Of a stretch of DNA of 64,000 bases, positions 47,616-57,000 are shown in pieces. The notes beneath the pieces were generated by a model that ran no database searches, was not told the origin of the DNA, and was given only the letters and a program-made list of their open reading frames with translations. The number at the start of each line of letters is the position of its first letter. Position 1 is the first letter of the stretch. Both the position numbers and the translations under genes were made by a program. Origin of the DNA: Pontibacter arcticus. GTDB lineage: Bacteria; Bacteroidota; Bacteroidia; Cytophagales; Hymenobacteraceae. The stretch is from contig NZ_QMDV01000004.1 in the NCBI RefSeq assembly GCF_003284895.1, positions 312,501-376,500 of the forward strand, given 5' to 3'.

Positions 47616-48032
47616 TTAAGGATGCGCGGCTACCCATACTTCGCCGTCTTCAAAAATCTCTCTTTTCCAGATAGGTACGGTTTGCTTTAACGTATCGATG
47701 ATGTAGCGACAAGCGTCGAAGGCTGCATCGCGGTGGGCGGCAGCGACTGCAATGATAACGGGTACTTCACCAATTGCTAACGTGCCGGTGCGGTGGTGCA
47801 GCAATATCTTCTGCACCGGCCATTTCTGCATCGTCTGATCCGCTATCTTTTGCATTTCCTTCAGTGCCATTGGTTCATAGGCTTCAAACTCCAGGCGCAA
47901 AACCGTTTTGCCTTTGGTAGCATTCCGGACAGTACCAATAAAAACATCAATCCCCCCACACTCCGGCGACATGACCCACTCCACGCAGGCAGAAATATCC
48001 AATGGTTCTTCCGTTAACTTTATATCAATCAT
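47616..48032 (-). CDS. moaE: Molybdopterin synthase catalytic subunit
   Basis: 138 residues with IDVFIGTVRNATKGKTVLRL, EAYEPMALKEM, HHRTGTLAIGEVPVIIAV and PIWKREIFEDGEVWV, including the catalytic Lys region of MoaE. It pairs with MoaD, encoded 11 bases upstream in the same operon, to make molybdopterin. Confidence 0.96.
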   Translation of the reverse strand: MIDIKLTEEPLDISACVEWVMSPECGGIDVFIGTVRNATKGKTVLRLEFEAYEPMALKEMQKIADQTMQKWPVQKILLHHRTGTLAIGEVPVIIAVAAAHRDAAFDACRYIIDTLKQTVPIWKREIFEDGEVWVAAHP

Positions 48033-48043
48033 TTATACCTGGA

Positions 48044-48286
48044 TTAACCTCCGCTTACCGGCGGAATGATAGCAATTTCATCGCGCAGCTGCAGTACGTC
48101 TTCAGCGGACGCATATTCGTTGTTGACGGCTACCATGTAAGAGGCCAACTGCTTTAGGCGCGGAAATTGGTTTTCAAGTGAGATACGCAATGCAGTAACA
48201 GTCGCTTCTCCGGTAAGCTCCACGTCTATGGCAGAGCCGCTGAAAATATCCTTGGCTATGCCAAATGCCAGTACATTTAGTTTCAT
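48044..48286 (-). CDS. moaD: Molybdopterin synthase sulfur carrier subunit
   Basis: 80 residues ending in Gly-Gly (AIIPPVSGG), the site of thiocarboxylation by MoeB. The ubiquitin-like fold is supported by size and by LRDEIAIIPPVSGG. Its start codon lies inside a 20-base tandem duplication, which also creates an upstream ATG at 48306 opening a 7-codon frame whose TGA overlaps the moaD ATG. Confidence 0.94.
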   Translation of the reverse strand: MKLNVLAFGIAKDIFSGSAIDVELTGEATVTALRISLENQFPRLKQLASYMVAVNNEYASAEDVLQLRDEIAIIPPVSGG

Positions 48287-48316
48287 GTTATACTTATTAG
48301 TTTCATGTTATACTTA
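48277..48316. repeat. Tandem duplication of 20 bases at the moaD start
   Basis: Two exact copies of ttagtttcatgttatactta, at 48277-48296 and 48297-48316. Each carries a TATACTT motif and, on the minus strand, an ATG. The outer copy overlaps the stop of the TauE/SafE gene. Confidence 0.9.
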
Positions 48317-49078
48317 GTTAAAGAGGAGCAGGTGCTTGTACAATACTTCAATACCAGCCACAAAGATAAGCGCTGCTGTTACGCGGCGTATCATCAGCGG
48401 ATTAAACTTAAATATGGCTACACGGGAGCCTAACTGCCCGCCTGCTAATACGGCACCGCACAGCAGAAGTATACGCGAGTAATCCATAGAAGTCGGGAGT
48501 TGAGAAAGCTGACCTGCGATACCTGCCAGCGAATTTACAAGTATAAAAATGCTGGCTGTAGCCGCTATTTTCTTAGTGCCATCCCATTTCATCAGGTGCA
48601 GGATAGGGGAAAGAAAAATGCCACCGCCAATGCCTAGTAAGCCAGAACAGAAACCAATGATTCCGCCTAAAAAGCTGTTTTTTATAGGGTTAACCTGATT
48701 TGCAGGAGCTTCCGGATTCTCGGAACTCGTACGCTTTTTAATCCATAATAGTACAGCTGCCAGCAACAAACTACATCCGAGCAACACATAAAAAGTCTCC
48801 TGCTCCATTTTAAGAGAAGCCCCGAAATAAGCCATCGGTACGCTAAGCAGTACCAGCGGAATTACTTTTTTCCAGCTGACGTGGTGGTTTCGGATGTAAA
48901 GTATAGTGCCGCCCGTTACTACCACAATGTTACAGATCAAGGCAATTAATCGTACTTCCTGGAAAGGCAAAGCGTACAAAGCAAGTATGGCCAGGTAACT
49001 CGAGCCTCCGCCAAAACCGACCGAAGCATACACAAAAGCTATCACGAAAAAGAACAACAATAGCTCCGGGTGCTGCAT
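48314..49078 (-). CDS. TauE/SafE-family (TSUP) membrane transporter
   Basis: 254 residues with about eight membrane helices. FVYASVGFGGGSSYLAILAL at the start and GFCSGLLGIGGGIFLSPILH in the middle are the two related glycine-rich repeats of the TSUP family. Such proteins export sulfite or other sulfur-containing or organic anions. Its place before moaD suggests a link to sulfur handling for molybdopterin or to the substrate of a neighbouring molybdoenzyme; this is speculative. Confidence 0.9.
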   Translation of the reverse strand: MQHPELLLFFFVIAFVYASVGFGGGSSYLAILALYALPFQEVRLIALICNIVVVTGGTILYIRNHHVSWKKVIPLVLLSVPMAYFGASLKMEQETFYVLLGCSLLLAAVLLWIKKRTSSENPEAPANQVNPIKNSFLGGIIGFCSGLLGIGGGIFLSPILHLMKWDGTKKIAATASIFILVNSLAGIAGQLSQLPTSMDYSRILLLCGAVLAGGQLGSRVAIFKFNPLMIRRVTAALIFVAGIEVLYKHLLLFN

Positions 49079-49094
49079 GGGTTTTATACTTCAC

Positions 49095-49505
49095 TTACTT
49101 ACTACGTGTTGCTTTTACCTGCGCCGGTGTTACAGCCTTGGCTTTGTTGCCCCAGTTATTCTGGATATAGTTGACCACATCGGCTATTTCCTGGTCTGAT
49201 AAATGGCTCTGGGCTGGCATCTCCATGTTATACTTTTGGCCGTTCACGGTAATCTCTCCGCTCATGCCGTGCACAACAGCTTTGGTTGCTCTGTTCGGGT
49301 CTTTCTTCAGGTTATCAGATTTTGCCAAAGGCGGAAAAACGCCCGGTACGCCTTCGCCGGCTTCCATGTGGCAGCTCTGGCAATTGGCCAGGTATACTTG
49401 TTTGCCTCTTTTTATACTTTCTGTAAGCTGATCTGTACCCGTAGGAGCAGCTGTAACACTATAACCTGTAATGATCAGTATGGAGAATAGGAATGTCTTG
49501 AACAT
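49095..49505 (-). CDS. Class I cytochrome c, exported
   Basis: 136 residues. A signal peptide (about 1-20) precedes the haem-binding CQSCHMEAGEG and a distal Met region (MEMPAQSHLSDQEIADVVNY). Sixteen bases separate it from the TSUP gene, so the four minus-strand genes 49505-47616 appear to be one operon. It could accept electrons in the periplasm from the Tat-exported molybdoenzymes encoded nearby; this is inference from location. Confidence 0.92.
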   Translation of the reverse strand: MFKTFLFSILIITGYSVTAAPTGTDQLTESIKRGKQVYLANCQSCHMEAGEGVPGVFPPLAKSDNLKKDPNRATKAVVHGMSGEITVNGQKYNMEMPAQSHLSDQEIADVVNYIQNNWGNKAKAVTPAQVKATRSK

Positions 49506-49829
49506 GTTGTGATGAATTGGTAGGCTAAGATAAGTAAAATAAATATTCCACCTAAATAACGCAAGGCTTCCTTCGCATAAAGACGAGTGTATTTGCTACA
49601 AAGTATAAGGCACTATGTTGCGGGTCAGAAATTAATCCTGAACATGAAGTTAAAGTTGCCCGTTAAACCTCAGACAAATGAAATACAACCTGACAGCGAT
49701 CTGAAGCCGCTATTTAACGCGAAGCAAAGTATGTGTTTATACTTTGTAAACCGTGCGCTTAGGTTACTGTTGCGTGCTTGATGGCCTCCCTTTACATAAA
49801 CTTTAGTTGAACCATAACCGAGTAAAATT
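49506..49829. other. Divergent intergenic region between cytochrome c and the second PaoABC-like operon
   Basis: 324 bases with promoter function expected in both directions. A 64-codon frame at 49587-49781 has no recognisable protein features. Two motif copies occur, near 49600 and 49738. No clear -33/-7 pair was identified. Confidence 0.4.
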
Positions 49830-50330
49830 ATGGAAAAAAATACGGTAGAGTTACCCCCGACCAGTAGCGTTACATTACGCGTTAACGGCTTAAGCAGGCA
49901 GCTGAATATAGCACCCTGGACCACGCTATTGGATGCCTTACGCGAACACCTGCACCTGTCAGGAACCAAAAAAGGATGCGACCACGGGCAATGCGGCGCC
50001 TGTACGGTGCTGGTAGACGGAAAGCGGATCAACTCCTGCCTTTCGCTGGCAGTGATGCAACAGGATAAGAAAATAACAACCATAGAAGGCCTGGCCAAAG
50101 AAGGCGAGTTGCACCCGGTGCAGCAGGCTTTTATTGATCATGATGCTTTCCAATGCGGTTACTGCACACCCGGGCAAATCTGTTCGGTGATAGGTTTGGT
50201 CAACGAAGGTAAAGCTAAAACCATGGATGACATCCGGGATTTGATGAGCGGCAACGTGTGCCGTTGCGGGGCTTATGTCAATATAGTGAAGGTAGCGCAG
50301 GAAGCACTGGAAAGGGGCGAAATACGATGA
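49830..50330 (+). CDS. PaoA-like (2Fe-2S) subunit, second copy, without Tat signal
   Basis: 166 residues. GCDHGQCGACTVLV and FQCGYCTPGQICSVIG with NVCRCGAYVNIVK bind two 2Fe-2S clusters. It aligns along its whole length with the subunit at 33274 except that the Tat signal and linker (about 50 residues) are absent. This complex is therefore probably cytoplasmic. The stop overlaps the next start as ATGA. Confidence 0.93.
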   Translation: MEKNTVELPPTSSVTLRVNGLSRQLNIAPWTTLLDALREHLHLSGTKKGCDHGQCGACTVLVDGKRINSCLSLAVMQQDKKITTIEGLAKEGELHPVQQAFIDHDAFQCGYCTPGQICSVIGLVNEGKAKTMDDIRDLMSGNVCRCGAYVNIVKVAQEALERGEIR

Positions 50331-51322
50331 GGCCATTTACTTATACCAAAGCCGCAGATGTAAACGCAGCTGTACAGGAAGTCAGCACGCACGAAGGCGC
50401 CAAATTTATAGCAGGCGGCACCAACCTCCTCGACCTGATGAAAATAGATGTGATGCGGCCGGCACACCTGATCGACGTTACGCACATCGCTCATAAAACC
50501 ATTGAAGAAAACGACAAAGGAGGGTTGCGTATAGGAGCACTTGTAACAAATAATGATACAGCTTATAATGAACTGGTAGAAAAGCGTTATCCTTTATTGT
50601 CGCATGCCATACTTGCCGGCGCTACTGCGCAGTTGCGTAACGTAGCTACGGATGGCGGTAATTTGCTGCAACGCACGCGCTGTTATTATTTTTACGATAC
50701 CGCCACACCCTGCAACAAACGCGAACCCGGCTCCGGGTGTTCGGCCATAAAAGGCTATAACCGCGACCTGGCTATACTTGGCACCAGCGAACATTGCATT
50801 GCCACGCATCCTTCCGATATGGCTGTAGCGCTGGCGGCGCTCGATGCAAGTATACATGTTACCGGTAAAGATGGCGAGCGTACCATTCCGATTTTAGATT
50901 TTCATAGGTTGCCCGGAGATACGCCGCATATCGATACCAATCTGAAAGAAGATGAACTTATCACGTCTATCGACCTGCCAGCGAAAGGATTTCCGGAACA
51001 TTATACGTACCTGAAACTGCGCGACCGTGCTTCCTATGCCTTTGCATTGGTGTCTGTAGCGGCTGCGCTTGAACTGGATGGTACTACCATAAAGGAAGCC
51101 CGCATCGCGTTGGGTGGCGTAGCGCACAAACCCTGGCGAAAACCGGAAGCCGAAGCTATACTTCAGGGAAAGGCCGCCACAACTGAAAATTTCAGGGAAG
51201 TAGCAGAAGCGTACCTGGAAGGCGCAAAAGGGTATGGAGACAATGATTTTAAGATCGAGCTTGCCAAACGGGCTATTGTACGGGCGTTGGAGCAGGCTTT
51301 AAAAATGGAGGCAGCATCATGA
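50327..51322 (+). CDS. PaoB-like FAD subunit with 4Fe-4S insertion, second copy
   Basis: 331 residues from the ATG at 50327, which overlaps the preceding stop; the open frame further upstream lies inside that gene. FIAGGTNLLDLMKIDVM and RNVATDGGNLLQRTRC bind FAD, and CYYFYDTATPCNKREPGSGC is the likely 4Fe-4S insertion. Highly similar to the subunit at 33924. Its end overlaps the next start by 4 bases. Confidence 0.93.
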   Translation: MRPFTYTKAADVNAAVQEVSTHEGAKFIAGGTNLLDLMKIDVMRPAHLIDVTHIAHKTIEENDKGGLRIGALVTNNDTAYNELVEKRYPLLSHAILAGATAQLRNVATDGGNLLQRTRCYYFYDTATPCNKREPGSGCSAIKGYNRDLAILGTSEHCIATHPSDMAVALAALDASIHVTGKDGERTIPILDFHRLPGDTPHIDTNLKEDELITSIDLPAKGFPEHYTYLKLRDRASYAFALVSVAAALELDGTTIKEARIALGGVAHKPWRKPEAEAILQGKAATTENFREVAEAYLEGAKGYGDNDFKIELAKRAIVRALEQALKMEAAS

Positions 51323-53538
51323 ATACAGATCAGATAGGAAAACCGGCTAACCGCGTGGATGGTTATGCCAAAGTTACGGGCCAGGCAAAGTATGCAGCTG
51401 AATTTAACGCTCCTGATCTGGCATATGGGTTTGTAGTGAACAGCGCGATTGCCAAAGGTAAGATCAAAAGTATAGATACTTCTAAAGCACTTGCGCTGGA
51501 TGGCGTGCTGGAAGTTTTCACGCATGAGAACAGGCCGGGCTATATCTGGGGTGATAAAAATTACCAGGATGAGGATTCGCCTCCCGGTTCTCCGTTTCGA
51601 CCGCTTTACCAAAATGAGATACAGTTCAGCATGCAGCCTATTGCGTTGGTGGTAGCCGATTCGTTTGAACTGGCCCGTTATGCCGCTATGCTACTGGAAG
51701 TGGAATATGAAACTGCTGCTTTTGAAACAGACTTTGAAGCGAACATTGAAAAAGCTTACGAGCCTGAAGAGTATAAATCTACCCCGCCACCAGACCCACG
51801 AGGTAATCCGGAGAAGGCTTTTAGAGAAGCTGAATTTAAAGTAGAAACAGAATACGCACACCCCAGCGAGCACCACAACCCGATGGAAATGCACGCTTCT
51901 ACGGCTGTTTGGGAAGGAGAGGGTAAACTGACGGTTTATGATAAAATTCAGGGAGTGGAAAATAGCCAGAACTACCTGGGTAAAGCTTTTGGCCTGAATA
52001 AAGAAAATGTGCGTGTTATTTCACCGTTTGTGGGTGGCGCTTTTGGGTCTGGCTTACGGCCGCAGTACCAGTTGTTTTTGGCTGTGCTGGCAGCGCTTGA
52101 ACTGAAGCGTTCTGTAAGGGTGGTATTAACCAGGCAACAGATGTTTTCTTTCGGCCACCGGCCCAAAACCATGCAGCGTTTTGCCGTTGGCGCCGCTTCA
52201 GATGGTAAGTTAGAAGCCATTCAGCAGGATGTGTTTGCAGAAACTTCCCGGTTCGAAGATTACTCCGAAGATGTTACGATTTGGCCCGGTGTACTTTATC
52301 AGTGCGATAATGTGCAGGTAAGCCACAAACTGGTCGGGCTGGATGTATACACACCACTTGATATGCGCGCTCCGGGAGGTACAACCGGTATTTATGCGAT
52401 GGAGTGTACTATGGATGAACTTGCCTACAAAATAGGGATGGACCCACTGGAGTTCCGGTTAAAGAATTACGCTGAAGAGGACCAGTCTAAGGGCAAGCCA
52501 TTCTCGAGTAAAGAGCTGAAAGAATGCTACCGGCAGGGTGCTGAAAAGTTTGGATGGGAAAAACGCAACCCGGCACCTCGCTCTATGCGCGAAGGGCGTA
52601 ACCTGATTGGTTGGGGAATGGCGCACGGTGCCTGGGAAGCACAGCAGAAAGAGGTATCCGTTAAAGCTGTGTTAACTCCGGACGGTAAGTTAACCGTTGG
52701 CACAGCCACAGCTGATATCGGAACTGGTACTTATACCGTTATGACCCAGATTGCTGCTGAAACAATGGGAATGCCACTGGAGGACGTAACTTTTAACCTC
52801 GGTGATACTTCCCTTCCAAAGTCCCCGCTCGAAGGTGGCTCCTGGACGGTGTCATCGGTAGGTTCAGCTGTGAAGGAAGTATGCGATAAAGTAAAACAAA
52901 CGCTTTTTGAACTCGCTAAGCAGGCAGATAACCAAACGTTCGGTAACGCCACGTTGGAAGATGTTACTTTCTCTAATGGCCGGATCAGCCTGAAAAATGA
53001 TACCACAAAAGCAGTTGCCTTTACTACTGCGTTAAAGCAAAATGGCGGTAAACCAATAGTAGAAGAATTGACTACTAAGCCTGCAGATAAACAGGAAAAG
53101 TATGCTTCGTATGCCCATTCTGCCACGTTTGTAGAAGTTAAAGTAGACGAAGACCTGGGTACGATTAAAGTAACAAGAGTAGTAAGTGCTATAGCCGGAG
53201 GACGCATTGTAAACCCGAAAACAGCCAGGAGCCAGATATTAGGAGGCATGGTCTGGGGTATTGGGGCAGCCCTGCAGGAAAAAACTGTAATGGACAACAA
53301 CCTGGGCCGTTTCATGAACCACGATCTGGACAAATACCATGTGCCGGTTAATGCAGACATCCACGAATCGGAGGTGATCTTTGTAGAAGAAAAAGACGAT
53401 ATCGTGAATCCGTTAGGGGTAAAGGGCTTAGGCGAAATTGGTATTGTAAGTGTAGCACCGGCTATAGTTAATGCAGTTTTCCATGCTACAGGTAAGCGGG
53501 TAAGAGAACTGCCAATTACCCTGGATAAACTCTTGTAG
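51319..53538 (+). CDS. PaoC-like molybdopterin-binding subunit, second copy
   Basis: 739 residues. RVDGYAKVTGQAKYAAEF at the start, FVGGAFGSGLRPQYQLF, MRAPGGTTGIYAMECTMDE and VKGLGEIGIVSVAPAIVNAV with the catalytic Glu. The same class as the subunit at 34920, from which it differs at many positions including around the substrate-facing loops (RAPGG here against RGPGE there), so the substrate may differ. It ends the molybdenum district; an inverted repeat follows. Confidence 0.93.
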   Translation: MNTDQIGKPANRVDGYAKVTGQAKYAAEFNAPDLAYGFVVNSAIAKGKIKSIDTSKALALDGVLEVFTHENRPGYIWGDKNYQDEDSPPGSPFRPLYQNEIQFSMQPIALVVADSFELARYAAMLLEVEYETAAFETDFEANIEKAYEPEEYKSTPPPDPRGNPEKAFREAEFKVETEYAHPSEHHNPMEMHASTAVWEGEGKLTVYDKIQGVENSQNYLGKAFGLNKENVRVISPFVGGAFGSGLRPQYQLFLAVLAALELKRSVRVVLTRQQMFSFGHRPKTMQRFAVGAASDGKLEAIQQDVFAETSRFEDYSEDVTIWPGVLYQCDNVQVSHKLVGLDVYTPLDMRAPGGTTGIYAMECTMDELAYKIGMDPLEFRLKNYAEEDQSKGKPFSSKELKECYRQGAEKFGWEKRNPAPRSMREGRNLIGWGMAHGAWEAQQKEVSVKAVLTPDGKLTVGTATADIGTGTYTVMTQIAAETMGMPLEDVTFNLGDTSLPKSPLEGGSWTVSSVGSAVKEVCDKVKQTLFELAKQADNQTFGNATLEDVTFSNGRISLKNDTTKAVAFTTALKQNGGKPIVEELTTKPADKQEKYASYAHSATFVEVKVDEDLGTIKVTRVVSAIAGGRIVNPKTARSQILGGMVWGIGAALQEKTVMDNNLGRFMNHDLDKYHVPVNADIHESEVIFVEEKDDIVNPLGVKGLGEIGIVSVAPAIVNAVFHATGKRVRELPITLDKLL

Positions 53539-54000
53539 TAAAGAGTTTCAATGCAAATTTCGTAAGTAGTTTATAGCAAAAGTGAGTATTCTTTCCTTAT
53601 AGTACAGCACTATATTTACTGAAGGAATTCTCACTTTTGCTTATACCAGGAGTTTATACTATACTTTGAAAGTTAGGGGATCAAGTGTTAAAGCTAACAA
53701 GATACGATCGTACTAGAGAGAAAAGCCTGCTTATTGAACCATAAAGGGAAGTGTATTCCAAAACATATTGCCTTTTTATACCTCTAAGGTGCGATTGAAA
53801 GCAGCACCACTAGATTTAAGAAATAGCTATCTCGCCTGATTTTATCCACGTTAACATCGCTCCAATGAGGTAGTAATGAACGGAATACTTTTGCTATTTT
53901 AAAATTGAACAGTATTAAACCAAGCTGTGACTTACTCAAACCCAATAGATTGTTAATAAAGCTTTACTGGGCACTCTACATTTTTAAACTTCTTTTTAAT
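53539..54000. other. Intergenic region between the molybdenum district and the restriction island
   Basis: 462 bases between the ends of two convergent units. Apart from the hairpin at 53572-53645 I see no gene, tRNA, integrase fragment or attachment site. A TATACTATACTTTG segment near 53655 carries the common motif. Confidence 0.4.
53572..53645. repeat. Long imperfect hairpin after the second PaoC-like gene
   Basis: agcaaaagtgag at 53575-53586 is exactly complementary to 53630-53641, and pairing continues imperfectly inwards (attctttcc against ggaatt). It lies 36 bases after the stop codon. It may end transcription, although no clear T run follows. Confidence 0.6.
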
Positions 54001-57000
54001 TTACGCCACTTTCGTATCATATTCCCTGTACCTGGCTTCGGCCTGCTCCATAATTTCATCCAGAATCTCCTGCAGTTCGGCTTTTACCTTGAAGCGCAGC
54101 ACGGATTTTACCGCTAATTGCAGCTGGGCTTTGGTGTCGTCTTTTTTGTACCAGTCGGGTTGGGAGGCGCTCTTTTTAACCTGGGCCAGTATCTTCTGCA
54201 CCAGCTCTTTTATCAGGTCGAAATCCTGCACGGCGTTGGGGTGGTTTGCCAGAATCTCGTAGAAAGCTTCTTCTTCGTCAGTTAGACCGAGCTGATTGCG
54301 GCGCTGGTCTTCTTCCTGCATCTGACGTGCAACTTCGCGGAGCTTTTCCATAGCCACCAGGCTGTCGAAAAAGTGGTTGTGGTAGTCGGCGATGATGCGC
54401 TCTACTTCTTCCCGCAGCTTTCTATACTTGGTCAGGTTTTTGCTGGAGCGCACTTTTATTTCATCGTTCATGATCTGGCGCAGCAACTCCAGTTTCAGTT
54501 CGTTGCCGGTCTTCTGTTCCTTTGCCGTTGCCAGGAACTCGTCGGTAACAATAGAAATATCGAAGCGCTCGATGCCGGCCATCTGGAACACGTCCACTAC
54601 GTCTTCGCTTTCGATGGAGCGGTGAATCAGATTTTTAACCTGTTCTGCTGACTTCCTGATATTTCGATCCGGATTCTTGGCCTTGCGCAGGGCTGCGCCT
54701 ACGTGCTGCAGGTAAATGATGTCGGAGGAGAGTACGTTTATACTTTCGTGACTCTTGATGATAGGAGCCAGGCTGCTGAGTATCTTCTCGTTCAGCATAA
54801 AAGTTTTGCATACTTCGTCATCGGCAACAAGGTGGTTGACGGCATGCTGTATCAGCTTGAACTTTTCGGTTTTAGGTAAAGACAGGAAGTAAGGTATAGC
54901 CGCATGCACGGAAGCGAACTCCCTAGTGGGTGTGCCTGTAACAGAACTGCTCTTCCGGATTTGTAATCCGGAGGCACTTACGACCGGGATTTTTAATCCC
55001 CGTTCACTGTTATCGTGAGTCTGCAGAGTAGCGGATTGCAAATCCGCAGGTATAGTGGTTCGGGATTGCAAATCCCGAACAGCAGCAAAGACTTCAACCG
55101 GCCCACTTGGCAGCATTTCCCGCAATTGGTAAATCGTTTCCTTCGCCAGCTCAAAAGCCTCTTCTATATCCAGCGCTATCTGGCCTTCGCCGCCTGCGGC
55201 AGTATACTTCTTGGTAGCATCGCGTAATCTGTCGCCAATGCCAATGTAGTCTACGATCAGGCCGCTGGGCTTGTCGCGGAAAACAGTGGCAACGCGGTTG
55301 ACAGCCTGTATCAGGTTGTGGCCGCTCATCACTTTGTCTACATACAAGGTATGCATGGCAGGGTTGTCGAAGCCGGTGAGCCACATGTCGCGCACGATCA
55401 CGAGTTTCAATGGGTCGTCGGGGTCTTTGAAGCGGGCTTTGATGCCTTCCATCTGCTCTTTGGAACGCACATGCGGATTCCAGGCCGGTGGGTCTTTGGC
55501 GATGTTGGTGGTCATGATCACGGCTACTTCCGGGCAGCCTTCCAGTGCGGTTAACGCATCGTAGAGCTTCACGCAGTTGCGGCGGCTCATGCACACAATC
55601 ATGGCTTTGCCTTCCAGGTTGGCACTGCGCGAACTATAGTGTTGCAAAATGTCTTTGGCAATGGCTTCCACTCGTCCGGCAGATCCGGCAGCGTCTTCCA
55701 TGGCTGCCCACAAAATGCGGTTCTTCTCGTTTTCTTCCAGGCCGCCGGTTATCTCTTCGGCTTCTTCTTCGAGTTGCGCATTGCCCAGGTGCAGTTTGGC
55801 CAGGCGCGGCTCGTAATAGATCGGCACCACGGCTTTGTCTTCGGTGGCCTGGCGGATGTCGTAGGTATGGATGATGTCGCCGAACACGGCTACGGTGTCG
55901 GCGTCTTTGCTATCCACGGGCGTGCCGGTGAAGCCGATAAAACTCGCCTGCGGCAGGGCGCGGCGCAGGTTGTTGGCATAACCATCGATCAGGCCGTATT
56001 GTGTGCGGTGGCACTCGTCAGCAATCACGATGATGTTGTCGCGGGTGCTCAGGACGGGGTGTTCCAGCTCGCGGCCTGTGGCGGTGTCTTTCAGGTTGAA
56101 CTTCTGCACGGTACTGAATACCACGCCGCCGCTATCGCCGCTGAGCAGGCTGCGCAGCTCGTCGGTGGTGTTGGCTATGCTTACATCGCCTACCAGGTCT
56201 TTAGCGGCCACAAAATCGTCGAAGAGCTGGCGGTTGAGGTCGAAGCGGTCTACCTGCACCACTATGGTTGGGTTCTTCAGTTCGGGCAGCTGGCGCAGGA
56301 TGCCGGTGTAAATGGCCATCGTAATGCTTTTGCCGGAGCGGGTGGTGTGCCATACCACGCCAATGCGGCCATCGCCGTAGGGCTTTACCGACTTCAGTGT
56401 TTCCTGCAGGGCGTACTGTATGCCGAAGAACTGGTGGTACTTGGCGCCTTTCTTGATCAGCTGGCCCTTGTCGAGCTCGTGGAAGATGTAGTGGCGCACG
56501 TATTGCAAGAGGCGCTCAGGCACGAGCAAACCTTTAATAAGCGTTTCCAGCGCGAAGCCGTTACCGACTACCTCGCGGCCGTCTATACTTTTCCAGGCGG
56601 CAAACCACTCCAGGCCGCTGCTGTACATGCCGTGCAGGGTGGTCTGGCCATCGCTCACTATAGTCAGGGCATTGTACTCGAAGAGCTGCGGAATCTGGTA
56701 GGTATAGTGCTGCACCTGGTTGTAGGCGGCTTCTACGGTAGCATCCTGGTTGAACAGGTTTTTGAATTCGAAGAGCACCAGCGGCAGGCCATTCACGAAA
56801 ATGATCAGGTCGGGGATGCGTTTGCTTTTGCCGATGATGGTGAACTGGTTAACGACCAGAAATTCGTTCTGGTGAACATCGTCGTAGGCGATGGGGTAGA
56901 AGTGGCCGAAGTGTTGTTTGCCGGTGTCGTCTTTCCAGGTTTTGCTGATGCCTTTGCTGAGCTTGAGGTGGAAGGCGTGGTTGCGCTGATGCAGGTCTGC

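Noticed and set aside
49587-49781. 64-codon frame before the second PaoA-like gene
   Set aside because: No signal, domain or plausible start context; it lies in the expected promoter region.
54954-55080. Frameshift or assembly error in hsdR at the palindromes
   Set aside because: The reading frame stays open through all four palindromes and conserved domains continue on both sides.
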